Source: Truepera radiovictrix DSM 17093 (GTDB taxonomy: Bacteria > Deinococcota > Deinococci > Deinococcales > Trueperaceae). From it: a stretch of 64,000 nucleotides of DNA. The stretch lies in NCBI RefSeq assembly GCF_000092425.1, contig NC_014221.1, positions 2,051,001-2,115,000 of the forward strand, in the 5' to 3' direction. Under the pieces are notes generated by a model, which was not told the origin of the DNA, searched no databases, and worked only from the letters and a program-made list of their open reading frames with translations. Shown here piece after piece: positions 25,668-33,826 of this stretch (positions within the stretch are counted from its first letter, which is position 1; each line of letters starts with the position of its first letter). The position numbers and the translations under genes are program-made.

Positions 25668-27043
25668 TGGCCTACCTCAGCTTGTGGATGTTCGGCGCCG
25701 CTATCTTGCTCCTGCTCATCGGCTACCCGGTCGCCTTCTCCTTGGGCGGCACCGCCGTGCTCTTTACGCTTATCGGCTCCGACCTGCTCCCCTCGTGGGG
25801 GGTGCCGCTCCCCTGGGAGCCGATGTTCCCGCTTGCGCGCCTTAACATCTTGCCCAACCGCATCTACGGCACCATCATGGACAACTACACCCTGGTGGCG
25901 GTGCCCTTTTTCGTCTTTATGGGGGTGATGCTCGAAAAGTCCGGCCTCGCCGAGGAGCTCCTCGAGACCATGGGCACCCTTTTCGGCTCCCTGCGGGGGG
26001 GGCTAGCGATCTCGGTCGTGGCCGTCGGGGCGCTGCTCGCCGCCTCGACCGGGGTGGTCGGCGCTTCGGTCGTCACCATGGGGGTGCTCGCGCTCCCCGT
26101 GATGCTCAAGTACAACTACAGCAAATCCCTCTCGACGGGCGTCATCGCCTCGTCGGGGACGCTCGGGCAGATCATCCCGCCCTCTATCGTGCTCGTCATC
26201 TTGGGTGACCAGATCGGCGTCTCCGTCGGGCAGCTTTTTTTGGGGGCGCTCATCCCCGGCTTTTTGCTCGCCGGGCTCTTTATCCTCTGGGTGGTGTTCG
26301 TCGCCATCACGCGCCCGCAAGACGCCCCCGCCATGCCGCCCGAAGCGCGCACGCTGCGCGGCGGGGCGCTCGCTCTCAAGGTGCTTAAAAGCCTTATCCC
26401 CCCCCTTTTTCTCATCCTCTTGGTGCTCGGCACCATCTTTTTCGGCTTGGCCACACCTACCGAGGCGGGCGCCATGGGCGCGCTCGGCGCCATGCTCTTA
26501 GCCGCCATCAATCGCCGCTTGACCCTGCGCAACCTGCTCGACACGATGAGCCAGACGGTCACGCTCACCAGCATGGTCTTTATCATCCTCGTCGGGGCGA
26601 CCGCCTTTAGCATGGTCTTTACCGCGCTGCGCGGCGATCAGGTGATCGACAACTTTTTGCTCAACCTCCCCGGCGGGCAGTGGGGCTTTTTGTTCTTCAC
26701 CATGTTGGTGATTTTTCTGCTGGGGTTTTTCATCGACTTTATCGAGATCACCTTTATCGTGGTCCCCTTTATCGCGCCGATCGCGCTGCAGTACTTCGGT
26801 CCGGAGATGATGCTGTGGTTTGGCATCCTGGTCGCCATGAACCTGCAGTCGTCGTTTCTCACCCCGCCCTTTGGCTTCGCCCTCTTCTACCTCAAGGGGG
26901 TCGCACCGCCCAGCATCAAGTCGGGCCACATCTACCAGGGCATCATCCCCTTTATCGTGCTGCAGCTCCTGATGCTCGTGCTCCTCGTCCTCTTCCCACG
27001 CCTCGTGACGTGGCTCCCCTCGCTCGCGCGGCCGACGGGCTAA
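25667..27043 (+). CDS. TRAP transporter large permease (DctM family)
   Basis: Main Na+-coupled membrane subunit of the TRAP transporter, 458 aa, about 12 helices. Family motifs: VAVPFFVFMGVMLEKSGLAEELL, LLAASTGVVGASVVTMGVLALPVMLKYNYSKSLSTGVIASSGTLGQIIPPSIVLVI and FIDFIEITFIVVPFIAPI. The gene is coupled to dctQ by a TAATG overlap and ends in a bidirectional terminator shared with the convergent binding-protein gene. The substrate is probably an organic or keto acid, but it cannot be assigned. Confidence 0.95.
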   Translation: MAYLSLWMFGAAILLLLIGYPVAFSLGGTAVLFTLIGSDLLPSWGVPLPWEPMFPLARLNILPNRIYGTIMDNYTLVAVPFFVFMGVMLEKSGLAEELLETMGTLFGSLRGGLAISVVAVGALLAASTGVVGASVVTMGVLALPVMLKYNYSKSLSTGVIASSGTLGQIIPPSIVLVILGDQIGVSVGQLFLGALIPGFLLAGLFILWVVFVAITRPQDAPAMPPEARTLRGGALALKVLKSLIPPLFLILLVLGTIFFGLATPTEAGAMGALGAMLLAAINRRLTLRNLLDTMSQTVTLTSMVFIILVGATAFSMVFTALRGDQVIDNFLLNLPGGQWGFLFFTMLVIFLLGFFIDFIEITFIVVPFIAPIALQYFGPEMMLWFGILVAMNLQSSFLTPPFGFALFYLKGVAPPSIKSGHIYQGIIPFIVLQLLMLVLLVLFPRLVTWLPSLARPTG

Positions 27044-27063
27044 CGCTGCACCCTAGTCACGTC

Positions 27064-27091
27064 AAACGCCGAGCTTTTTTGCTCGGCGTTT
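27064..27091. terminator. Bidirectional terminator between TRAP permease and binding-protein genes
   Basis: AAACGCCGAGC-TTTTTT-GCTCGGCGTTT, an 11-bp perfect stem that ends in T on both strands and serves both convergent genes. Confidence 0.85.
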
Positions 27092-27120
27092 CAACGTGCC
27101 AAAGCCCTCCGCGCCGCCAG

Positions 27121-28224
27121 CTAGCCGCCGGCCTCCTCCTGGGCGCTTTGGTCGTAGATAAAGTTCTGGAAGGCGTACTCCGCTTGGCGGTGCCACTCGC
27201 GGATGTTATCGCGAAACGCGGTAAAGCTTTCAAGCGTGCGCGCGTAGAACTCGTTGCCCGAGGCGTTCTGGTCGTGCACCTCGTCCATGTGGCCCCGCAG
27301 CGCCGTGAGGATCTCCGGCGAGAAGGTGCGCAGCTGCGTCCCCGAGTCGACGAGGCGCTGCAGCGCGGGGCCGTTTTCGGCCTCGTAGCGCGCGAGCATC
27401 AGCTCGTTAGCGGCGTGCGCCGCGGTTCGGAAGGCCTCCTGGATTTCGGGCGGAAACGCGTTGTAGGTGTCGAGGTTGACGTAGAGGCAGAGCGTCGCCG
27501 ACGGCTCCTGCCAACCGGGGCCGTAGTAGAAGGGCGCGGCTTGGTTAAGCCCCAAGATCTCGTCGTCGTAGGGGCCGACCCACTCGGTCGCGTCGATCAC
27601 GCCGGTGTCGAGGGCCAGAAAGATCTCCCCCCCCGGCAGATTCTGCACGTTGGCGCCGGCGCGCGTCATCACCTCGCCGCCGAAGCCGGGGATGCGCATC
27701 GTCAGCCCGCGCAGGTCTTGGGGGGTGTTGATCTCGCGGCGGAACCAGCCGCCCATCTGCGTGCCGGTGTTGCCCGCGGCGAAGGCGATGAGGTTGTCCT
27801 GGGCGTTGAGCTCGTTCCACAGCTCTTGGGCGCCGCCCGCCATAAGCCACGCATTATGCTGCTGCGCCGTGAGCCCAAAGGGCACGGCGGTAAAAAAGGC
27901 GTGCGCGGGGTTGCGCCCGACGTAGTAGTACGCGGCCGAGTGACCGAGCGCAAAGGCCCCCGAGGAGACGGCGTCGTAGACCTCAAACCCCCCGACCTGC
28001 GCGCCCGCCGGGTAGACGGTAATCTGCACGTCGCCGCCGGTCAGCTCGTCGAGCACCCGCGCGATCTCCTCGCCACCACCATAGATGATGTCTAACGAGG
28101 CGGGAAACGAGCTCACCATCTCGAGCCGAAAGGTGCTCGCCTGCGCGCGCGCGAACATGAGCGGCGAAAAGGCCCCGCTCGCTGCGACCACACCCGCTTT
28201 TTTAAGGAACTCCCGACGCTTCAT
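27121..28224 (-). CDS. TRAP transporter substrate-binding protein with a Tat signal
   Basis: Periplasmic DctP-family binding protein, 367 aa. The start ATG at 28224 follows AGGAGGACAG; an in-frame start at 28248 would add 8 residues before the signal. MKRREFLKKAGVVAASGAF is a twin-arginine signal peptide (R-R-E-F-L-K). The mature part has QITVYPAGAQVGGFEVYDAVSSGAFALGHSAAYYYVGRNP, WFRREINTPQDLRGLTMRIPGFGGEV (the conserved Arg that binds the carboxylate of ligands) and DATEWVGPYDD. These motifs fit the DctP7-type group that binds keto acids or lactate. tatA and tatC follow at 28554 and 28997. Confidence 0.93.
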   Translation of the reverse strand: MKRREFLKKAGVVAASGAFSPLMFARAQASTFRLEMVSSFPASLDIIYGGGEEIARVLDELTGGDVQITVYPAGAQVGGFEVYDAVSSGAFALGHSAAYYYVGRNPAHAFFTAVPFGLTAQQHNAWLMAGGAQELWNELNAQDNLIAFAAGNTGTQMGGWFRREINTPQDLRGLTMRIPGFGGEVMTRAGANVQNLPGGEIFLALDTGVIDATEWVGPYDDEILGLNQAAPFYYGPGWQEPSATLCLYVNLDTYNAFPPEIQEAFRTAAHAANELMLARYEAENGPALQRLVDSGTQLRTFSPEILTALRGHMDEVHDQNASGNEFYARTLESFTAFRDNIREWHRQAEYAFQNFIYDQSAQEEAGG

Positions 28225-28553
28225 CCTGTCCTCCTGAGGTTTGGCCACCCTGCCTAGAACCGCCTCGAAAGCCGCTACCGCAACCCCTTCCCCACGAGGC
28301 TACGCTAGCCCGAGGCCGCAGGGCTCCCCCTGCGCAACCGCTACGCTTTGAGACGCGTTCTAAACACGTGCAGTATACTCAGCGGCTCTAGCGCTAGCAA
28401 GCTGTACGCGAGGGCGCAAGGACAACCCGCCCCGGCGCACCCCGAACCCCCTGCGCAGCCAGCACCGTCCCCACAATCGTAGTTCTGTCGGCACCCTCCC
28501 TAACCCGCCCGGGCGCCTGGGGATGCTAAGCTGAAAAGACGAGGAGGTTAACT
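28225..28553. other. Divergent intergenic region between the TRAP binding protein and tatA
   Basis: 329 bp. It contains the minus-strand promoter at 28372-28400. No gene or RNA is recognised in the rest. Confidence 0.5.
28372..28400 (-). promoter_or_regulatory. Promoter of the TRAP binding-protein gene
   Basis: On the minus strand, TTGCTA (28400-28395), a 17-bp spacer and TATACT (28377-28372). It gives a leader of about 140 nt to the ATG at 28224. Confidence 0.5.
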
Positions 28554-28919
28554 ATGCGTTTTGGACCGTTAGGCGTCTGGGAAATTCTGATCATCTTGCT
28601 CGTGATCTTGCTCGTCTTCGGGCCGCGCCGGTTGCCGGAGATGGCGCGCGGTTTGGGGCAGTCGGTACGCGAGTTTCGCAAGGGCATCCGCGACATAAAA
28701 GACGACATCGCGAAAGAGGAGGAGCGCCCGAACGCTGTCACGGTCGCCCCATCGACCGCTCAGCAGAGCTCCCCCCCGCCGAGCGCGCACGCGCCCAGCA
28801 CCCACGTAGGGCCCGAGAGCGCAACCCAGGTGCACGAGGTGCGCACCGAGCCGGCAGCCGTTCAGAGCGCTCAGACGCGCGCCGACGACGCGGACGCCCC
28901 CCGACCCAAGTCCACCTAG
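28554..28919 (+). CDS. tatA: Sec-independent protein translocase subunit TatA
   Basis: TatA/TatE-type pore subunit of the twin-arginine export system, 121 aa. The short N-terminal membrane helix (WEILIILLVILLVFG) is followed by the conserved FGPRRLPEMARGLGQSVREFRKGIRDIKDD amphipathic helix. The C-terminal 70 residues are an acidic, Pro/Ala-rich disordered tail. GAGGAGG precedes the ATG. tatC follows after 77 bp, so the two form an operon next to a gene for a Tat-exported protein. Confidence 0.94.
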   Translation: MRFGPLGVWEILIILLVILLVFGPRRLPEMARGLGQSVREFRKGIRDIKDDIAKEEERPNAVTVAPSTAQQSSPPPSAHAPSTHVGPESATQVHEVRTEPAAVQSAQTRADDADAPRPKST

Positions 28920-28996
28920 ACCGGCTTGAAGACCCCTCTCTCAACGCCAAGTGCAACGTCGGGAGGGTGGCCGTGGCGCCCTCCCGCTAGGGTTTT

Positions 28997-29731
28997 ATGA
29001 CGCTGATCGAACACTTCGAGGAGCTAAGGACGCGCCTATTTATCGCGCTCGGCGCGTGGGTCGTCGGGATGGGGGTGGCGTTCGTCTTCCGTACGGAGCT
29101 GCTCGCTTGGCTGCAGGCGCCTCTGCCCGAGGGCCTGACGCTGACCGCTTTCGGCATTCTGGAGCCCTTTATCGTCAGCATGCAGATCTCCGCCTTTTTC
29201 GGGCTGGCGCTCGCCGCCCCCGTGATCGTCGGGCAGATCTGGGGGTTTATCGCCCCCGGCCTCTACCCCGAAGAGCGCCGCTGGGCGGTACCCTTTGTGC
29301 TCCTGACCGCGCTCGCCTTTAGCGCCGGGATCCTTTTCGCCTACTACATCGTGCTGCCCTTTGCGCTCCCGATTATCGTCGGCTTTTTGGTCGGCGAGGT
29401 GCAGCTCTTGCCGGGCATCGGCGACTACATCTCGAAGATCCTCGTCTACATGGCGGTCTTCGGTTTGATCTTCGAGATGCCCGTGGTGAGCTTTCTTTTC
29501 GCGCGCCTCGGCCTCTTGAGGGCGCCTCTGCTGCAGCACTACCGCCGCTACGCGATCGTCATCAGCTTCGTTGCAGCGGCGCTCATCACCCCGACCGCCG
29601 ACCCCATCAACTTGCTCCTGGTCGCCCTGCCGCTCGTTATACTCTACGAGGTGAGCATCCTCGTGGTGCGAATTTTCCAGCGGAAGGTGCCCTTTGCAAG
29701 AGACCATCCAGAACCTACGCGCCCGCATTGA
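28997..29731 (+). CDS. tatC: Sec-independent protein translocase subunit TatC
   Basis: Signal-recognising subunit of the Tat translocase, 244 aa, six membrane helices. The conserved N-terminus TLIEHFEELRTRL (binds the twin-arginine motif), FGLALAAPVIVGQIWGFIAPGLYPEERR and ISFVAAALITPTADPINLLLVALPLVILYEVSIL are intact. The start lacks a strong ribosome site. The last 38 nt overlap the next gene, whose TTG start lies inside tatC. Confidence 0.95.
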   Translation: MTLIEHFEELRTRLFIALGAWVVGMGVAFVFRTELLAWLQAPLPEGLTLTAFGILEPFIVSMQISAFFGLALAAPVIVGQIWGFIAPGLYPEERRWAVPFVLLTALAFSAGILFAYYIVLPFALPIIVGFLVGEVQLLPGIGDYISKILVYMAVFGLIFEMPVVSFLFARLGLLRAPLLQHYRRYAIVISFVAAALITPTADPINLLLVALPLVILYEVSILVVRIFQRKVPFARDHPEPTRPH

Positions 29732-30794
29732 CGCGCTCAACCTGCAGCTGTTAGCGCTCCTGTCCGAGCGCGCGGCGGTCGCCGAAGAGATCGGCAGACT
29801 GCAGACCGCGCTCGGGATGCCGCACTACGACCCCGTGCGCGAGGCGCAGATGCTCGAGGCGCTCACCGCGGCCAACCGTGGCCCCTTTTCGGACGAGACC
29901 GTCAAGGGGCTTTTCAAGGCCATCTTCCAAGCGAGCATGCAGCTCGAGCAGGAGAGCGACAAGGTCAAGTACCTCACCTCGCGCCAGACCCGCCGCGAGG
30001 ACACGGTCGTAAAGCTTGGCGACGTGGTTTTGGGCAGCCACCACGCCCCCGTGCTCGTCGCGGGCCCCTGCTCGATCGAGTCGCACGAACAGGTCGAGGC
30101 GGCAGCGGCGTTTGTCGCCTCGCGCGGGGTCAAGCTCTTTCGCGGCGGCGCCTTTAAACCGCGCACCGACCCCTACTCGTTTCAGGGTCTCGGCGAACAG
30201 GGTTTACGGCTCGGCCGCGAGGCGTGCGACCGGCACGGGCTCCTCTTTATCTCCGAGATCATGGACGCCTGCGACCTGCCGCTTTTCCTCGAGTACGCCG
30301 ACGTGCTGCAGATCGGCGCGCGCAACATGCAGAACTTTACGCTGCTCCGCGCCGTAGGCCGCGCCAACAAACCCGTGCTCTTAAAGCGCGGCCTCTCGGC
30401 CACCATCGAAGAGTGGTTGATGGCCGCCGAGTACCTGCTCAGCGAGGGCAACACCAACGTCATCCTCTGCGAGCGCGGCATCCGCACCTTCGAGCGCTAC
30501 ACCCGCAACACCCTAGACGTCTCGGCGGTCGCGCTCGCCAAACAGGAGACCCACCTCCCCGTGCTCGTCGACGTCACCCACTCGGGGGGCCGCCGCGACC
30601 TGCTCGTCCCGCTGACCAAAGCGGGGCTCGCAGTCGGCGCCGACGGCATCATGGTCGAGGTGCACCCGAACCCCGCCGTGGCGCTCTCGGACAACAAGCA
30701 GCAGATGGACTTTGACGCCTTCGACCGCTACCTAGAGGAGACGGGCTACCACAAAAAGCTCTCGCAGAAGCGGCACGAGGTGTACGGGTTTTAG
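29694..30794 (+). CDS. aroF: Bifunctional chorismate mutase / 3-deoxy-7-phosphoheptulonate synthase
   Basis: Fusion enzyme at the entry of aromatic amino-acid synthesis, 366 aa. Residues 1-90 form an AroQ-type chorismate mutase (RARIDALNLQLLALLSERAAVAEEIGRLQ); residues 105-366 are a type I-beta DAHP synthase: VLVAGPCSIESHEQ, FRGGAFKPRTDPYSFQGLG, QIGARNMQNFTLL, KRGLSATIEEWLMAAEYL, DVTHSGGRRDL and MVEVHPNPAVALSDNKQQ. In such fusions the mutase domain gives feedback control by chorismate or prephenate. TTG start with GGAAGG upstream; overlaps tatC by 38 nt. The stop is followed 3 nt later by a heptamer repeat array. Confidence 0.95.
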   Translation: MQETIQNLRARIDALNLQLLALLSERAAVAEEIGRLQTALGMPHYDPVREAQMLEALTAANRGPFSDETVKGLFKAIFQASMQLEQESDKVKYLTSRQTRREDTVVKLGDVVLGSHHAPVLVAGPCSIESHEQVEAAAAFVASRGVKLFRGGAFKPRTDPYSFQGLGEQGLRLGREACDRHGLLFISEIMDACDLPLFLEYADVLQIGARNMQNFTLLRAVGRANKPVLLKRGLSATIEEWLMAAEYLLSEGNTNVILCERGIRTFERYTRNTLDVSAVALAKQETHLPVLVDVTHSGGRRDLLVPLTKAGLAVGADGIMVEVHPNPAVALSDNKQQMDFDAFDRYLEETGYHKKLSQKRHEVYGF

Positions 30795-30797
30795 ATC

Positions 30798-30923
30798 GTC
30801 AGAAGTCAGGAGTCAGTAGCCAGTAGGCACAAGTCAGGGTGGGCGACGCGTTCGTGCTGAGCCCGAGCCCTGACTTCCGAACACTGAATACTGACCCCTG
30901 AATTCTTACCCCTCGCTACTGAC
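30798..30923. repeat. Heptamer repeat array A (foldback)
   Basis: Six consecutive 7-mers at 30798-30839: GTCAGAA, GTCAGGA, GTCAGTA, GCCAGTA, GGCACAA, GTCAGGG. After a 28-nt loop, eight inverse 7-mers follow at 30868-30923: CCCTGAC, TTCCGAA, CACTGAA, TACTGAC, CCCTGAA, TTCTTAC, CCCTCGC, TACTGAC. The two blocks can pair. It starts 3 nt after the aroF stop. Confidence 0.8.
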
Positions 30924-30984
30924 CCACCCCCCGACGTCTCGCCGCGCACCCCGAGCGCGCGGCCCAAGGGTAGACTGAGGCGAC

Positions 30985-31983
30985 GTGCTTAACCGCCTGC
31001 TCAGCTTGATCGTCAAGGCGACGAACATCACACCGAGCTACACGCCGGAGCACTGCCTCGTCGTGACCAAAGCGGTCGGGGGGTGCACGGTCTGCGAGGA
31101 GACGTGCCCGCACCAGGCGATCACCATCGGGCGCGCGGTCGAGATCGACGAGATCGACTGCACCGGCTGTGGGCTCTGCGTGCAGGCGTGCCCCTCGCAG
31201 GCGCTCTCGAGCAGCGTCGCCTATAGCCGCGGCGCGCCCCTTAAGTGCTCGCAAGTCAAGGGCGACGCGCAGAGCGTTCAGTGCCTGACCCGCCTTCAAC
31301 CCTCCGACGTGCTGGCCCTAGCGGGGCGCAAAGACCGCGTCACGCTCGTGCGCGGCGCGTGCGAGGGGTGTGCGATCGGTAGCCCCGAGGTACCGGCGCG
31401 CCTAGCGCAGCTGCTTCAGGACGCGGCGGCGCTCGCGGCGGTGCGGGGGCGCACGCTGCACACCGAGGTGCTCGTCCGCGAGCGCTACGACACCACCGAC
31501 AACCCCGAAACCCTCAGCCGCCGCGAGCTGCTGCGCGGCGGCCTGCGCAGCTCCAAGCGCTTCTCGGCCGACCTGTTGGCCCCTTTGGAGGCGCTCGGCG
31601 AGGCGCAAGCCGAGGAGAAGGGGGTGCCGCTCGAGCTCGAAAAGCGCTTTTTGCTCCTCCGAGCGGCTCAACCCGAAGCGGAGGCGCGCGTCCCCTGGAC
31701 CCTGCCGCGCGTTCACGACGGCTGCATCATGTGCCCGGTCTGCACCAACGTCTGCCCGACGGGCGCCTTTAAACGCGAGCTGAGCCCCGTTCAGATGGGC
31801 GGCGGCGGGGTGCTCAAGCTCGAGCCCGAGCGCTGCAACGGCTGCAACGCCTGCGTCACCTCCTGCCCCGTCCGGGTGATCACCCTCGACGGCGAGGTGA
31901 CCTGGGGGGAGCTCTCCGGCGGCACCCAAGAGGTCTACCGCAAAGCCGGAGGGGCCCTGACGGGTTCGGTCGCCCGCCGGTAG
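30985..31983 (+). CDS. Multi-cluster 4Fe-4S ferredoxin-type protein
   Basis: Cytosolic electron carrier, 332 aa, no signal peptide or membrane span. The N-terminal pair of cluster motifs is CTVCEETCP and CTGCGLCVQACP; the C-terminal pair is CIMCPVCTNVCP and CNGCNACVTSCP. That gives room for four [4Fe-4S] clusters. The middle part has further Cys residues (KCSQ, QCLT, ACEGCAIG) and may once have bound another cofactor or act as a docking site. No dehydrogenase or reductase gene lies beside it, so its partner is unknown. GTG start 8 nt after a TAGACT box (30971-30976), probably leaderless. Confidence 0.85.
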   Translation: MLNRLLSLIVKATNITPSYTPEHCLVVTKAVGGCTVCEETCPHQAITIGRAVEIDEIDCTGCGLCVQACPSQALSSSVAYSRGAPLKCSQVKGDAQSVQCLTRLQPSDVLALAGRKDRVTLVRGACEGCAIGSPEVPARLAQLLQDAAALAAVRGRTLHTEVLVRERYDTTDNPETLSRRELLRGGLRSSKRFSADLLAPLEALGEAQAEEKGVPLELEKRFLLLRAAQPEAEARVPWTLPRVHDGCIMCPVCTNVCPTGAFKRELSPVQMGGGGVLKLEPERCNGCNACVTSCPVRVITLDGEVTWGELSGGTQEVYRKAGGALTGSVARR

Positions 31984-32101
31984 CGCCCCCCACCGAACGC
32001 TCGCGGGCGCCTCACCAAGCCGACGGTGCAGCGCCTCGTACCGTCGCGCCTCAGCAAGCGCTCGCGGGCGCCTCGCCCGGGTAGGTGTCGTACACTAACC
32101 T

Positions 32102-32341
32102 ATGGCCACCGACGACTGGGTTTACGAAGCGGTCGCGTCTACCCCCCACGGCGCGTCACTGCGCGAGGTGCAGCGCTACATCGACGAGCGCCACCACGAG
32201 GAGCTGTCGGTCAAGGTGCTCGGCGACGCGCTCGACCGCCTCGTGCAGCAGGGGCGGCTCGAGGTCGACAACGAACGCTACTTCGTCGTCCGCAAAACCA
32301 ACAAAGAGGACGCCATGAGGCGCCTTTTCGGCGACACCTAG
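32102..32341 (+). CDS. Small winged-helix-like protein (79 aa)
   Basis: Unrecognised small protein whose predicted helix-turn-helix-wing order (WVYEAVASTPHGASLREVQRYI, VKVLGDALDRLVQQGRLEVDNERYFVVRK) looks like a winged-helix domain. TACACT at 32091-32096 lies 5 nt before the ATG with no ribosome site, so the mRNA is leaderless. Its stop codon overlaps the stop of the convergent MFS gene by 3 nt. It may be a small regulator; targets unknown. Confidence 0.7.
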   Translation: MATDDWVYEAVASTPHGASLREVQRYIDERHHEELSVKVLGDALDRLVQQGRLEVDNERYFVVRKTNKEDAMRRLFGDT

Positions 32342-33468
32342 CGCTTTACCGGCGGCCAGACGGCCTGCAGCCACGCGGCGAGCAGCGCCGCCCCCAGGAG
32401 CGCCGTCGAGAACCCCAAAGCGCCTACCGGGCCGCCGAGGCGGTCCCCGGCAAAGCCGCTCACGCTCGGGCCGAGCGCCTGTCCGAGGGCGAAGACCGCC
32501 GTCGACACCCCCATCGCCCCCGCCCAAGCGCCCGGCGGCAAGAGCTTGCTAAAGGCGGCGGTCACGGCCGTGATCACCCCCAGAAAGCTCACCCCGAACG
32601 CGAACGCCGAGACCCACGGCCAGGCCGTCAGAACCGGGTAGAGGCTCGCGAGCGTCAGCACCAGGAGCACGTGCGTCATCCCCGCGCCGCCCCCCACGCG
32701 GTCGATCCACCGGCCCCACATAAGCCCCGTACACGACGCGCTCAGGCCCAAAAGCGCCCAGAAGGGGGCGAGCGGCACCCCGAGGGCGGTCGTAACGAAG
32801 GTCATGTAACCGATGTAGCCCGCACCGTAAAGGCCATAAGCGGCGAGCAAGGGCGCGATGGGGCGCAGGCTACCGGAGGCGCCGACGGTGCGCGGGGCGG
32901 GTTCTTGAAGCGCGCGCACGGGCGCTGTCGCCGCCCCACCGAGAAGCAGCGACAGTCCGCCTAGGAGCGCCCACGTCTCGCGCCAAGGAAGGGCCGCGAG
33001 CATCGCGAGCGGCGACAGCGCGATACCGACCCCCACCCCGCCGAAGTAGAGGCCGGTCGCAAGACCCCGCGAGGAGCGCCTCGGGGTGCTCGCGAGTACG
33101 AGCGCCGCCCCGCCCACGAAGACCCACGCGCCCAAGACCCCCTGCACCAGCCGTAGCGCCAGCAGCGCTCCGAAACTCGTACCGAGCGCCAGCAGCGCGA
33201 GCGCGAACGCCTGGAGGGCGAGCGCGGCGTAGAAGCCACGCCGGTAACCGACGGCGTAGAGCAGCCGGTGGCTGACGAGCGCCCCCACGAAGTAGCCCAG
33301 GGTGTTGGCGCTCCCCAAAAGCCCCGCCTGCGCGTAGGAGAGGCCCAGGGCGCGCTGCATCTCGGGTAAAACGAGCGCGTAGGCAAAACGCCCCACCCCG
33401 AGCGCCGCCGCCGGCCCCAGACCGAGGAGCGCCCCGACGATCAAAGGGCGCCCCGCCCCCCTTAGCAC
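32338..33468 (-). CDS. MFS transporter, YbfB/YjiJ-like
   Basis: Major facilitator permease, 376 aa, about 12 membrane helices. LGPAAALGVGRFAYALVLPEMQRALGLSYAQAGLLGSANTLGYFVGAL is the conserved first segment of the YbfB/YjiJ (MFS_4) group. GTG 33468 is taken as the start because translation from 33624 would run through the upstream membrane protein gene in a Ser/Arg-rich shadow. Substrate unknown. It is the last gene of a minus-strand run that includes 33485 and 33827. Confidence 0.85.
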   Translation of the reverse strand: MLRGAGRPLIVGALLGLGPAAALGVGRFAYALVLPEMQRALGLSYAQAGLLGSANTLGYFVGALVSHRLLYAVGYRRGFYAALALQAFALALLALGTSFGALLALRLVQGVLGAWVFVGGAALVLASTPRRSSRGLATGLYFGGVGVGIALSPLAMLAALPWRETWALLGGLSLLLGGAATAPVRALQEPAPRTVGASGSLRPIAPLLAAYGLYGAGYIGYMTFVTTALGVPLAPFWALLGLSASCTGLMWGRWIDRVGGGAGMTHVLLVLTLASLYPVLTAWPWVSAFAFGVSFLGVITAVTAAFSKLLPPGAWAGAMGVSTAVFALGQALGPSVSGFAGDRLGGPVGALGFSTALLGAALLAAWLQAVWPPVKR

Positions 33469-33484
33469 GCGGCGCGAGCGAGCG

Positions 33485-33823
33485 TCACAGCGGGTAACGC
33501 ACGGTGAGCTCCGCGAGAGCGTAGAGCCCCAGGGCGAAGAGCGCGCGCAGGAGGTGGTTGCGCCACACGACGCGGCCGATGACCACCCGCGCGTTGACGA
33601 GCGAGGCGAGAGACGCCCCGACAAGACCTAGCGCCAGGATGGGGCGGTTATAGGGGATGGCCGACACGAACGCCGCCGCCGCCACCGCGAGCGTCAGGGC
33701 GGCCGCCATGAAAAGCCCCGCTACCCAGGGCTTGCGGCGGCTTACAAGCCACGCTCCGAAAACGTTGACGACCGCGTAGGCGGCGCTCAGCAGTGCGACG
33801 AGAAGGGCCCAAAAGAGCGCCAC
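33485..33823 (-). CDS. Small integral membrane protein (112 aa)
   Basis: Unrecognised protein with about four membrane helices (residues 3-25, 37-52, 60-78, 92-108) and short basic loops (SRRKP, RNHLLR). GTG start 3 nt after the stop of the upstream gene, and the MFS gene starts 16 nt after its stop, so the three are probably co-transcribed. No function can be assigned. Confidence 0.75.
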   Translation of the reverse strand: MALFWALLVALLSAAYAVVNVFGAWLVSRRKPWVAGLFMAAALTLAVAAAAFVSAIPYNRPILALGLVGASLASLVNARVVIGRVVWRNHLLRALFALGLYALAELTVRYPL

Positions 33824-33826
33824 GCC

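Noticed and set aside
26680-28095. 471-codon plus-strand frame spanning dctM and the TRAP binding-protein gene
   Set aside because: It crosses a terminator and two well-supported genes in other frames; no family features.
30798-30923. Heptamer array considered as a CRISPR array or integron attC site
   Set aside because: Units are only 7 bp with no spacers, and no attC core (GTTRRRY/RYYYAAC) or cas/integrase gene is present.
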